Below are positions 1 to 26,388 of a DNA stretch of 64,000 nucleotides, piece after piece. The notes below the pieces were generated by a model that did no database searches, had not been told where the DNA came from, and worked only from the letters and a program-made list of their open reading frames with translations. A program made the translations under genes and the position numbers. This DNA comes from Anabas testudineus (lineage: Eukaryota; Chordata; Actinopteri; Anabantiformes; Anabantidae): the NCBI RefSeq assembly GCF_900324465.2, contig NC_046627.1, positions 19,163,022-19,227,021 of the forward strand, given 5' to 3'. Positions within the stretch are counted from its first letter, which is position 1, and every line of letters begins with the position of its first letter.

Positions 1-873
1 CTACAACCCTCCTTGACAACAATAACCAAGTGCTTCCAGTAGCTGTGCATCAGACCTTTGCATAGTTTATGAGGAATTTGAATCCATTCATCCTGCAGAT
101 CTGCTTTAGCATATTCTTTGGACACCTCATTATCTGTGTCTCTCTTCAAGTCGTTCCATAACATCTCTATTGGGTTGAGGTCTGGGCTCTGTGAAATTTG
201 TTTTTCAGAAGTCATTCTGTTGTGTGTTTTGGGTAATTGTCCAGATGCATTACTCAACTTCTACATTCTCACAACATCCTGAAGAATTTTTGACACACTA
301 AGGAACTATATTGCTTGTTTAATGTTTTACCTACTGTAGACTCATGAACACAGTTAGCCAGTTCCAATGATGTTGTTTCTTTACCTCACTGATGAGTGTT
401 TGTTGTGCTACTGGGGTCGTTGCAGATTGTTTGTCCACCTGTAAACCGTGAATTTCTATAGTCTTTGACATCACTTTGTAACCCTTTCTAGCTTTATGTA
501 AATAATCAATTCTTGATTGTAGATCCTCTGATCCTCCGAGGTATGACTCACATCAGCGCATTCTTTTTGAACAAACGTTTTGTCGGTCAAAGTTGCTCTA
601 GTCACCCGCAAAATAATTTCTTAATTTTTCTTAAGAAGTGTTAAGAAAATTATTTTGCAAGACTGCTAGCACCTGACTCCAATTAGCCTTTTTTAAGGTC
701 ATTATTTCAAGGGTTTCCACTTGCACTATGAGGTTTTTATGTGTTATTATTTTAGGGACATTATTTTTGTTATTACTCTTGACTTAGATGAAGATCAGAT
801 CACATTTAATGACAAACTGATGCAGAAAACCACGAAATTTCAAAACGTTTACATAATTTTTCTTGCCATTGTA
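1..873 (-). mobile_element. Tc1-like DNA transposon, copy A, cut by the left window edge
   Basis: The right end carries a terminal inverted repeat (tcttgccattgta) followed by TA. The interior matches, in the same orientation, the second half of copy C at 10,624-11,747: both contain actcatgaacacag and cctcactgatgag. The stretch near 150-190 (catctctattgggttgagg) is the antisense of the 'DLNPIE' region of Tc1 transposases. No long open frame remains, so it is a dead copy. It lies in the chd3 intron that follows the last coding exon visible here. The left part is outside the window. Confidence 0.75.
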
Positions 874-875
874 TG

Positions 876-2130
876 TTACATACAGCTCCTTCTTCTTTTC
901 CTTTCGGCTGTTCCTATTCAGGGGTCGCCACAGCGAATCATCTGCCTCCATTTAACCCTATTCTCTGGCTCCTCTTCTCTCACACAAACTAACCTCATGT
1001 CCTCTCTCACTATATCAATAAATCTCCTATTTGGTCTTCCTCTAGACCTCCTGCCTGGCAGCTCCAACCTCAGCATCTGTTTACTGATATGTTCACAATC
1101 TCTCGTCTGAACATGTCCAAACCACCTTAATCTGGCTTCTCTGACTTTATCTCCAAAACATCTGACATGGGCTGTTCCTCTGATGAACTCATTTCCGATC
1201 CTATCCATCTCTGTCGTTTCTAAAGAGAAAATCAACATCTTAAGCTCTGCTTCCTCCAGCTCTGCCTTCTGTCCTTTCTTCAGTACCACTGTCTCTAAGC
1301 CGTACAGCATTGCTCCTCTCACCACAGTCCTAAACACCTTTCCTTTCATTCTTACTGATACTATTTTATCACACAACACTCCTGACACTTTTCCCCAGCC
1401 GTTCTATCCTGCTTGCACCTGCTCCCTGCTCTCACCACAGATCACAATGTCATCTGTGAACAACATTGTCCATGGAGATTCCTGTCTATCCTTATCTGTC
1501 AGTCTGTCCATCACCAGAGCAAACAAGAAGGGGCTCAGAGCCGATCCTTGATGACCACACCTCCACCTTGAACTCCTCTGTCACATCTACAGCTTACCTC
1601 ACCACCGTCTTACAGCTCTCATACATGTCCTGCACTACTCTAACCTACTTCTCTGCCACTCCAGACTTCCCCATACAAAACCACGGCTCTTCTCTCGGCA
1701 CCCTGTCATACACTTACTAGATCTATGAAGCCACAGTGCAGCTTGCCCATCTCTTTACTTGTAAAACTACATCTGTTGGACTTTATCTAGGCATGAAACC
1801 ATTTTGCACCTCACAAATGCACCCCTCTGCCCTCAGCCTACCTTCCACTACTCTCTCTCACAACTTCATTGTACTTCATCAGCTTTATTCCTCTGTAGGT
1901 GCCGCAACTTTGCACATCTCCTTTGTTCTTAAAACATTGCACCACTACACTTCTCCAGGCATCTTCTCTAAGATCTTTTTAAACAAACTATTTACAAACT
2001 CTACTGCCAACTCTATTAGAAACTTCTAAACCTCCTCAGGTCCACTATTCATCCTCTTCAATGCCCTCCTCACAGTCTTACTAATCTTTCCTACTTCATA
2101 CTCCACAACAGTAATCTCCTCTACATACTA
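876..2130 (-). mobile_element. RTE-type non-LTR retrotransposon (LINE), 5'-truncated and decayed
   Basis: Minus-strand frames resemble the reverse transcriptase and C-terminal part of fish RTE-like LINEs. From high to low coordinate they give KRMNSGP (near 2,050), RVVQDMYESCKTVV (near 1,630), FTDDIVIC (near 1,450, in place of the family's F/YADD catalytic box) and a C-terminal stretch with GLETVVLKKGQKAELEEAE and RLRWFGHVQ (918-1,388). The frame is broken several times and the endonuclease half is missing, as in the usual 5'-truncated insertion. It abuts the right end of Tc1 copy A and lies in a chd3 intron. Clade assignment rests on motif memory only. Confidence 0.75.
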
Positions 2131-2345
2131 AAACATAGAACTACGTTGTCTCACAGTATTTACTGTAATAACAGCGACCCCTACTGTAAAACATATCAAA
2201 GTATTGAGTTAAAAAAAAGTATTTTTCTGAACACAGAAAGCAAAGAAGCTTTAGCACTCCTTTATACATTTCTATTGGATTTCAGCTTCTTTAGTCAACT
2301 GTATATGGCTGATATTACTGCATCTCTAATGTTTCTGTCAATTCA

Positions 2346-17558
<15,213 letters not shown>

Positions 17559-18055
17559 TATATTCCTGTCATTGGATCCGTCCTCGTATTCAGAAAAGCG
17601 TAATCTTGCCCGATTATATGATATTTATTTAATATTCAAATCGGCACAGGAAAAAGTGGGGGGCGTTTTGGAATATTTTACACTAGGCAGAGCAACAAAG
17701 ATGGCCGCCCTCTTATATTTATTTTTTAACAACCCCCCCAATAAGAAAAAATCCCCTTACATAAAAAATGGCTGACTATATTATTTCAGAACGCACCCCC
17801 CTCCTCCTTTCTCTATCTCTCCCCGTCTCTCTTTCTCCCTCTGCGCGCCCCCTCCCTCCTTTTAAACGTACACATTGTTACAAGAAAAAAAGGGGTGTGT
17901 GACTGCATGTAAGTTACATTGTTTCTTGTTTGTTTCTTTTCTGCCCCCCCCCTCCAGAACCACCACCTCCCTCTTTTCTCTCTCTCCCTCTCTCCAAGTC
18001 CGGATCAGTCACGACTCGGACCGGACTCGCCTGGTGTCACTGTCACTTCAAAGAT

Positions 18056-18086
<31 letters not shown>

Positions 18087-18640
18087 GCAACAACTCTTCT
18101 TTCTGCATTGCAGAGCTCGACACAAATCTATCAAACATGGCCACCTTATATTCTCCGGAGCCCCCCCCCCCCCCCCCCCCGTTGTAGAAAAATTATTTTG
18201 GAGCAGCAGCGGGGTTGCGTGCGTGCGTGCGTGTGCGTGCATGTATGTGTACGTGTGTGTGTGTGTGTGTGAGTGTGTGAGTGCTGGGGAGGGATTGAGA
18301 GAGGGGGGTTGGGAAAATCTGCCGCAGCCATGCCCAGACTTACATCAGATTGTATTGCTTAAAAATTAACTACTTGTGGTGGGGATGAAAACAACTCGGA
18401 CTGTGCGAACTGAGCTCCCCCCTCCAGAAAACACCACATTAAACAGCTCACGGCGCACAAGCCGCCTCCGAGACAGAGGTTTGAAACAAACACAACAGAT
18501 TTGTTGCGCTCTTACTGTAAGATCTGCGTCTCCCTGTCAGCTGGATGGCAGTAAGGCCATGGGAATCCCTGGACCCCAGACAGCCCCTCGCTGGCTGCTC
18601 AGGGCACTTTTGTTTTGACAAAAAAAAAAAAAAAAAAAAT
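17559..18640 (-). promoter_or_regulatory. Likely chd3 5' UTR and promoter region
   Basis: This stretch lies directly upstream of the chd3 start codon. It combines long pyrimidine-rich tracts, CpG-containing DNA, a CA microsatellite (18,055-18,084), a C20 run (18,161-18,180) and a GT/GC repeat (18,210-18,280). I see no strong TATA box. Transcription start sites cannot be fixed from sequence; assignment as promoter rests on position and composition. Confidence 0.45.
18055..18280. repeat. Microsatellite cluster: CA repeat, C20 run, GT/GC repeat
   Basis: A CA repeat covers about 18,055-18,084, an uninterrupted run of 20 C covers 18,161-18,180, and an imperfect GT/GC array follows at about 18,212-18,280. 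All three fall within 230 bp in the presumed chd3 5' flank. Such tracts are length-variable and often misassembled. Confidence 0.9.
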
Positions 18641-20620
18641 TGATTCGCCTTTCGCAGTCAAACCCTCACAACAAAAACAGGGGTGAGACAGGAGAAAGTG
18701 CGGCACAGCCAAGTGTACAAATAAAACAGAGCAGCGTTGCATCCTGATGAGTCTATGGAACATTTTTTTCACTGAAATAAAGATTCATGCTTAAACGTGT
18801 GCAGTTCGACTATTGGTTTTTTGTGTTTTGCACTTGCTGAGATGGTTGAAGCAAAAAGACCCACTGCATTGATTATATTTCTCATAATGACTGACTTAAT
18901 TAACAAAGGTTCATTAAGAGGCCACAGCAGGTTGCACAGCCAGGTGACAATAAACACATATTTGTTTTATTATTTATAATTATATATTTCAGAGATCAGT
19001 AATCATTTTAAATATAAAGACTTTGACCCAGCAGGAAAACAATCTCATTTATTTTTTAAATATATTTTCAGGATATTGGTCAATGCCATATGTCACATCC
19101 CAACAATGGAGTTAATCCTACTACCAACACCTGTGTTTTTCTTACACTGTTGATCAGACCGTTGGTTGTGAAAATGACTATTGTTCAGGTAAAGCCCCAA
19201 AATTATTAAGCAACAATGTGCTTTCAAAAAGAAAACATGAAAACCTACTTCATTCAATATGGTCATTACATGTATTCACCAATAATCTTATTCTCTAAAA
19301 AATAAGAAGTGCAGAATGGATTAAAACTAAAATGAAAGTCTAACTTACTCTTGTATTAATGAACAGTCAATACAGATGAAGGATTAAACTGTCTGTGAGT
19401 TAATTGGACACAAACGGTTGCTTAGGAACCCTTAACGAGGGTCTTAATGAGCATGAACTTAACAGTATTTACTGTAAACTTCCTATTTAGTCAGTTCAAA
19501 TGCTTTTGAAAGAATGTAAGATAAATATGTTTTAAATCTTAAAAACTACTATTAATGAAACTGTTGCCATCGCTGACTGGACCAGTTGCATTCTCTGAGT
19601 AGAATACGTGTGTCTCCATCAGCTCAGCGTCACGTAAACAAGCATTTCAATTACGCCTCGTCTGCTGTGTGTATTCTCCTCTCTGGGGCCGCAACAGGTG
19701 CCTGAGCTGCTCCAGCTCGGCTTCCCCCGCGCCCACAAATGAGAGGAGAGGAATTTGTTAGTGGCTGATCCAATGGCCTCATCTGCCAAGAGAGAGACGG
19801 TGCAATGCAAGACAGACGGGGGGGGGGGGGGGGGGGGGGGGGGGGACACTGAGGTTTCTAACGTTGCCAGACTGCGTGGATGGTGAGTTGATGCCTGTGT
19901 GTGTATTTAACATACTTCCACCCAGAGCCATTCACTCAACTCACTAAACTAGCCAGGACTCTCATATGCCGCAGGCCCTGACACACTGCACTACTGTGCT
20001 GTGACAGTCCCTCTCCCTCTCCCCTCCAACACCCACCGTGTCCCTTTGGCAGGAAGACATGTCGAGGATGAGAGGGAAAAGCGCCTCCCCTGGGTGCTGC
20101 GCTCCAGCTAACCCAGATTTTATGCAGCGTGACACATACGGAGAAAGACACCGGCTCCTGTGCTCTATTCACAGCAGAGCTGTCTCAAACGATGTGACCC
20201 AGAGAGCTGACAATGCTTAAGTAACATTCATGCAGCAGCTTTACATTTCCCAGCAAAGTGAAAGCGTGACATAATCTCTCTGTGCTTAGTCTTGCATGAG
20301 TCAGTTAATAGGTTTCAATTATGTGTCTTCTGCCCAGACCTGCAGCTTCTGAAGGAGTTTCAGGAGTGTTTGACTTGATTTTTAATCTTTTATTCTGGTT
20401 CAACCAAACCTTTCTTACAACCTACAACAATAATCCATAAAAAGCCATGGTTCAAACGGACATCTGAAGTTCTGTTTACACTACAAATATGTGCACTGTG
20501 CTGTGCTGTGGGAGTCTCTTCTGCAGGATTACAGATTTGTCTTCTTGGTTTATTCTCTGGAAGCTTGTCCCACCTGGACTTCAGTAGTTTATCACATTCT
20601 TCCTGGCAGATCCTCTTGGG
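18641..20620. other. Intergenic DNA between chd3 and naa38, apart from a G run no feature
   Basis: No frame here resembles a known protein. The only clear object is an uninterrupted run of 28 G at 19,818-19,845. Confidence 0.6.
19818..19845. repeat. Run of 28 consecutive G
   Basis: Directly visible mononucleotide tract. G runs of this length can form four-stranded structures and slip during replication and sequencing, so the true length is uncertain. Confidence 0.9.
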
Positions 20621-20629
20621 CTCCATCAG

Positions 20630-21165
20630 ATTGGAAGTGAAGTGTCAGTGAACTGTCGTCTTCAGGTCTCTGCACGGATGTTTTATGGATTTTAAATCTC
20701 AAGGACAGTCAGAGACCTCTCCCAAAGCCGGCTTTGTCTTGGCTGTTTGCTTCAGGTCGCTGTCATCCTGAAAGATGAACCGTCATCCCAGCCTCAGGTC
20801 ACATGTACTTTGGAGCAGCTTTTCTTTAAGAACATCTCTGTACTCGGCTTCATTCATCCCTCTCTGGATTCTCACCAGTCTTCCTGTCTCTCATAGTATG
20901 ATGCAGAATCTTTGGCCTCATGCTCTCAGAGTGGTTTAAATTACAAAATACAAAATTCAAACAGACTGGAGCTTCTTCATAACTACTCTGAATACTTTTG
21001 TAAATGAGAGAAATTAGATGTTTTTTGTTCTTTTCATTTTTAATAAATGTCTAAAACATGTTTTCACTTTGTCATTACGGGTTGTTGTGTATTGACTAAT
21101 TAAAAATATGATTAAAAACATTAATTTTAAATTAAACTACTGAAGGAGTCTGGATACATAACTAG
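20630..21165 (-). mobile_element. Old Tc1-like transposon fragment, a different family from copies A-C
   Basis: The segment follows a widespread fish Tc1-like consensus read on the minus strand: text such as ttggctgtttgcttcaggtcg, gaacatctctgtactcggc and ttcattcatccctctctgg matches the antisense of its transposase. The tail at about 20,985-21,130 (gaatacttttgtaaatg, then tttttaataaatgtctaaa, then ctttgtcattacgggttg) matches the end of such elements. No open frame survives and the borders are not sharp, so it is an ancient copy. Confidence 0.65.
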
Positions 21166-22029
21166 TTTAAATAACCTATGTCCAGTTGTCACTAAAAGAC
21201 ATTGTTGACTCCCACAGTGTCTTAAAAAAGTAAAGGGATGCAGAGTGTTGTAGAGCGTTATTCACCTCCAGCTCTGGCTCCTGTCACATCAAGGTGCAGA
21301 TTTGCATCCAAAACAGTGCCACCATCCACCGTTTATCCGTCCACTAGTGTTCACCACTACCGTTGGGTATAGTCACTCCAATGTCCATAACGGAGCAGGA
21401 ACTGACTGAACCTCTGTTGATGATCTGAGGATTATACTGGTCTGAGTCTGAGGAAAGAAAGTGTCAAAACATAAGTTCATTTAATGAATAAACGCAGCTT
21501 TAGTTTGAGGGTTAAACCAATGACAGGTTAAACCAATCCACGCTCTATATAATTTTTCTTTCACTTTACATCCTTGAACTGTATATGTCAGTGCATGTTA
21601 TTTTGTTTTTTTTAATTACGATAACAGTATGTTATCTTTTACAATCTATATTTACTTCTATTTTGCAATGTTTGACATATGTGTTTTTGTTTACGTATCA
21701 TGGTCTGAGTAATTGGCCCACAGAATATCAGTAAGAAAAGCAACAGATATGCTTAATTTATTTTTTATCACCTGGCTTAGGGCTCATTATAAATATACTG
21801 CATACAGTCATTGGGAAAGTCAGTAAACGAATACACCACAATAACAACTTGTGTGGTCTCTGACCACTGTATTGTATCAGTTAATATCCTCCAGTTACTC
21901 TTCTTTAAAATGAAAACTGTGTTACTTTTTAAACTAGACATAACACAGTGATCTTTTTCTTACAAAGGCCAAGTTGAAATGATAAAGCCTGAAATTAGTC
22001 TATGAGTAATTGAGTAGGTTTTATGTAAG

Positions 22030-22320
22030 ATAAAATAAAATAAACCTTTATTTGTCCCTCACTGGACAAATTTGCAATGTTACAGCAGCAGAAAGGGCAG
22101 AAATAACAGTACAGACTGCTCATACTGTAAATAAGACAATACAAAATAACTAAATCTATACAATTATGTGCATTAAACTACATTATGTTTCTAAACTCTA
22201 AGAGAAAAACAAAACAAACAGTCTATCACTGAAGGAGCTGCTCAGAGATGTCACTGTGTCATACAGGGAGGGACAAGTCAGCTTGTCCAGTCTCTTCCTG
22301 TTTACCAGCAGACCACTCCA
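22030..22320. repeat. Interspersed repeat fragment, family not assigned
   Basis: The block opens with taaaataaaataaaccttta and continues with ttgtccctcactggacaaat and, near 22,225-22,310, with gctgctcagagatgtcactg. This layout recalls the 3' portion of LINE-derived repeats common in fish. I cannot name the family. It precedes a short TATA-rich simple repeat at about 22,326-22,372. Confidence 0.4.
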
Positions 22321-22984
22321 CATGGTCTATATATACACTATATACTACTATATATACTATATTCTATAGTATGACTTATGTCTTTTTGTTATTTAAAGTT
22401 GACAGGTATGATTTCATCCAGGATGCATTACACAAACAGAAGAAGCCAAGATGAGGAGCAAATGCTCTACAGCCTCAGTTTTGTCTGGAGAGCTACTGAT
22501 GGAGTAGAGGAAGGCTCCATGGTGGTTTATCCTCACTCACATCCAAGCAGCTGCTGTCACACAAAGATTTCAATCATTTATATTACAGCAGTAAAACAAG
22601 AAGTAATTTAATAAGTTTAATGAAATGTACCGTGATTTATCCACCTGTGGTCGCTGTTCAGCAAATCTTAGTAATTATAAAAATATCACACTCTCATATT
22701 ACCCGGACTTTGAATATCTTGTTACACGTCCAGTAAAACAATACACTTCCTGTTAAATTAACATTTCTGGTTAAGTGGATAACATGTGACAGGGCGGAAC
22801 AAATGTACCTGAATTTATGTCAAAGGTATGAAAAAGTTACCTTAGTGATAAATGAGTGTGTCTTTCCGTTCTTCGGTGCCTCTTCTTTTAAATGCAGGAC
22901 ACTAACAACGCGTCAACTCACGTCATTTGACATTTTCTGAATATTATTCCACTTGTTTATGACGTCGTTCCCTTTAAACGCCGG

Positions 22985-23061
22985 ATGACGAACTTCCGGT
23001 TTAACTGGTCCGTCAGGAAGAAGCTTCCGTAGGCAAATGCGGAGAAGAAGAACTTGTCGGT
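22985..23061 (+). promoter_or_regulatory. naa38 core promoter with ETS-type site
   Basis: An acttccggt motif (22,992-23,000), the consensus of ETS/GABP factors typical of TATA-less housekeeping promoters, lies about 65 bp upstream of the naa38 start codon. No TATA box is visible at the usual spacing. The role is inferred from motif and position. Confidence 0.5.
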
Positions 23062-24634
23062 ATGGCAACGATGATTGAGGAAAATGGTCCTTCGACTCAT
23101 GTAGGTTATGTTTTTATGTTACTACATATATGACTATTTTATGCAACTGTTCACACTATTAAGTGTATTATAACTGACAGAAAATACGTTGAATCTATTC
23201 ACATATTTCCTCATTATGAATGCTTCAGCTGTAGCTTAACGTTAGCCGGTAGCTAACTAACTAGCTAGCTTGTACAACTCTCATCTATAATGTTATGTGT
23301 CGTTAACTTAGATTTAACTATTTTCGTACATAACGCTGCTCAATCGTAGCAGATTTGTTTGCAACAGCATACAAAGAATAATTTCAGCATCGATAAATGT
23401 TTTAACAGAGTCCGAAGTAATGTATTTAACATTGCTAATGGGGGACTAGACTACAACAAAAAACAGATGACAGAGAAACAAATTGATAGACAATAATCAA
23501 AATCAAACCTATCATATAGAAATATAGCATTAACAGTAAGGAAATAGGAAGTAAAGAAGAAAAGACAGGAGAACTAACAACAATGTATTACACATGATGT
23601 ATTAAATGTGATGATAGGTTCTAAAGTTACTTTGGTAATCTGTATGTTTCCACCATGACAATTTTAGCAATGTCTAGTTCTTTAAAAGGAAAAATCAATG
23701 TGTACTGTTTACGTTGATGAATCAGTCATTTGTGTCCACACCCAGGAATTATCCTCATCCTCCAAGGCCAGGCAGAAACTCGAGGGACTCCTGAATAAGA
23801 ACATGAGGATCCGCATGACAGACGGCCGGACTCTGGTTGGGCTTTTCCTCTGCACAGACCGGGACTGCAACGTCATCCTCGGCTCAGCTCAGGAATTCCT
23901 CAAATCCACAGGTAGGGTTGGTGAAAAAGAATAGAAATGACTAAGAAGCCTTACAGCACAGTTTGCAATGAATGAAGACATCAATTAGCTGTTTCCATCA
24001 TAATATACAGTATAAACCACCTTTATACTGTATATTCTTTATTTGATAAGAAAATATAAAATATTTAATAGAGCCCCAAATTACCTTTTTGAAAAGCCAT
24101 TGTCTGATCAGCAGCTCATAACATAAAGATAAGCGAGTAAATTAATCGACTAATATATTAATAGACTGTTCACTTCAACTCTAGATAACAGGCCATTATA
24201 ACATCAGTTAACATCTGTCTTAGATTTGTTGTCTGCTTTTTTTCATTGACTGTCCTCAGTTCTCTCACCTCTTCCACCTTATTTTGCAGTAGGGGACATC
24301 TTGTGGATAACAGACAGGTCACATTCATACTCACATTTAGAATATTTATTTGAGAAGGATTTTCCCTTTTTGGCTAATCAAAAAACAAAGAGATGTGAAT
24401 AGAGAAATAAAAGCAATAATGTAATGAAAACATTCATTTTACATTCAAGAGTCTGTATAGAAAACTTACCCAGATAATTTCATTGTCTTTTTATCCTTTT
24501 TCCCCCCAGATACATTCTCCCAGGGGGAACCCAGAGTTTTGGGGTTGGCCATGATCCCTGGTCACCACGTGGTTTCCATTGAGGTGGAAGTAGACAGTTT
24601 AGATGATGCACAAGGATTTGGAGCAAACCACTGA
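23062..24634 (+). CDS. naa38: N-alpha-acetyltransferase 38, NatC auxiliary subunit (LSM domain)
   Basis: Small Sm/LSM-fold subunit (also LSMD1) of the NatC N-terminal acetyltransferase, which acts with the catalytic NAA30 and with NAA35 in the cytoplasm. Three coding exons: 23062-23100, 23746-23911 and 24510-24634, phases consistent, 109 residues. After a short divergent N-terminus ([13 protein letters not shown]), the LSM core is almost identical to the vertebrate family: [54 protein letters not shown]. The human protein has a longer N-terminus and a different tail. It is transcribed divergently from chd3; the same two genes are close neighbours in human 17p13.1, which supports the call. Confidence 0.96.
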
Positions 24635-24902
24635 CAGCTCTCTGCCTGTTTGGCCAAAACTCAGCATTCATGTGACTGACTCTCATCTAGCCAGGTGTGG
24701 GGCTACGGCAGAGCCCAAACAAGCATGGACATGGTGATTGGAGGATTTTATCAGTAACATTTGGACTTCCTACTATGCTTGAAAGTGTTTGATTGCAGTG
24801 ACATCTGTACAGTACAGAGTGTGTGTGTGTGTGTGTTTGTACAGGACAACAGCAGCTGCTGTAGTTCAGTGAGTGTGGAAATAATGTTTCAATGTGTTGT
24901 AA

Positions 24903-24908
24903 AATAAA
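24903..24908 (+). terminator. Polyadenylation signal of naa38
   Basis: AATAAA about 270 bp past the naa38 stop codon, in AT-rich sequence, preceded by a GT repeat at 24,820-24,838. It is the first canonical signal downstream on the plus strand. Confidence 0.7.
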
Positions 24909-26201
24909 ATCGCTGCATTTGAAACATTGTGTTTCTGTCCTGCTAATGGACCATTAGCCTTTATAGAACAAATTAGCACAAGTCGGACTGTTTAAATATT
25001 TAATACACTTGAGCATGTCAGCTGTTTCAGTTTGGCAACAGAAAATTTATGCCACTAACAGAAAACTCTAAAAAGAAACCCACAAACGAAACCGCCCCTG
25101 TCAGTTGATTTAAATATAAAGAACCTGTCACATTTGAGTTGTGCTGCTGAGGAGTAGGCATGACTCAAAGCACCTACAGTGACTGTTACCTTAAGCTGTT
25201 ATTGACAAAATAACTTAAATTTAAGCTTGAAAAAAAAAAATCTACTCTTTTAAAGAACGTCATCCGAGCTCATTATCAAACTGTTGTGTTTTGCATGGCG
25301 GAAATAATTGAGCCTCATTAACGAAGGTGCACTTTGATTTTCATGAGCAACTCAGTAAGGAAGTTTTCAGTTTGTCAAACATTATTCCAACAATCTGTTT
25401 ATGAATCACATACGTCCCAACTCGTTTAACATTGAGCACATACACCTCTGGTTTGTGGAGGAGCTTTTGAAGAGCTTTTTAAAAGCCTGCAGTAACGTTT
25501 CAGGAGTGGTTTTTCCATACAAAGGAGTAAAAGTGCAAGTTTCCAAACATGTGCTTTGAAAGGAGTGAAACAGAGAAATGCTCCAAATCTTGACTCAGTT
25601 GTCAGAGGCTACACTGTCACTTTTTTTTACAACGTTTTAAAAGTGAAGAGTTGTAACCAGGTTTTTGGTTTTAGTTGCATGTTTGCAGTTTCACATTTAG
25701 CCTATTGAAGATATCAGCATTCACACATTATTCCAATCTTATCATTTAAAGTAAAAACAATCAGAGTGGCTACACTGATCTATGAGATTTCAACCTTTTT
25801 ACACCCAGTTTCATGTAATAGTGCCGAAGTCTCTTAGAAGCTCAACAACACGGTAGCTTTAAATATAAAAATCTTGGTTCTCTTGTGTAGAGACGCTGAA
25901 GTGATCAAAAATATATAGAGATTAGCAAACATCATTTCTTCAAAGAATACTGAGCATAAAACCAACAAACTGACAGTCTTCCTGTGTAATGGCCGAGCAG
26001 GAGCTACTGCATTTAAAAAAACATGGAGTCCTGTAAAGGTTCAAAGAATGGCACAAAGAAAAGATGAGTAATAAGAGCAGACTTCCACGATGACTGATTC
26101 AAACTTTCTGTTTCTTAAGAGTCTGAAGTGTTGACACAAGACTTCATGTTATTCAACATGCGACCAGTCAATCCACCAGTTTTCTACAGACAGGTCTGTA
26201 G
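24909..26201. other. Convergent intergenic gap between naa38 and dnajc3
   Basis: About 1.3 kb of AT-rich DNA between two 3' ends. No frame or repeat was recognised. Part of it may be long 3' UTR of dnajc3 if a more distal signal is used. Confidence 0.55.
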
Positions 26202-26207
26202 TTTATT
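26202..26207 (-). terminator. Candidate polyadenylation signal of dnajc3
   Basis: AATAAA on the minus strand (tttatt on the plus strand) about 180 bp beyond the dnajc3 stop codon. Other AT-rich matches further on cannot be excluded. Confidence 0.5.
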
Positions 26208-26388
26208 GTGGTAAGAAGTCCAGGTTTGTTTTCATTTTGCACTGCTGTGCAGGCATGGCATTCAAAATCTAAAGTTCAAGTAACCCACAAATCTGTGTCC
26301 AAGCTCAAGCACAAGATCTGAAGAAGACTCCTCCACGTCCCCTGTGAGAACGTCCCCGCCCCCCTCGTGTCCGTCAGGGTTGACTTCT

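Noticed and set aside
17875-18369. Long frames over CA, C and GT repeats
   Set aside because: Repeats without stop codons in any frame; no protein meaning.
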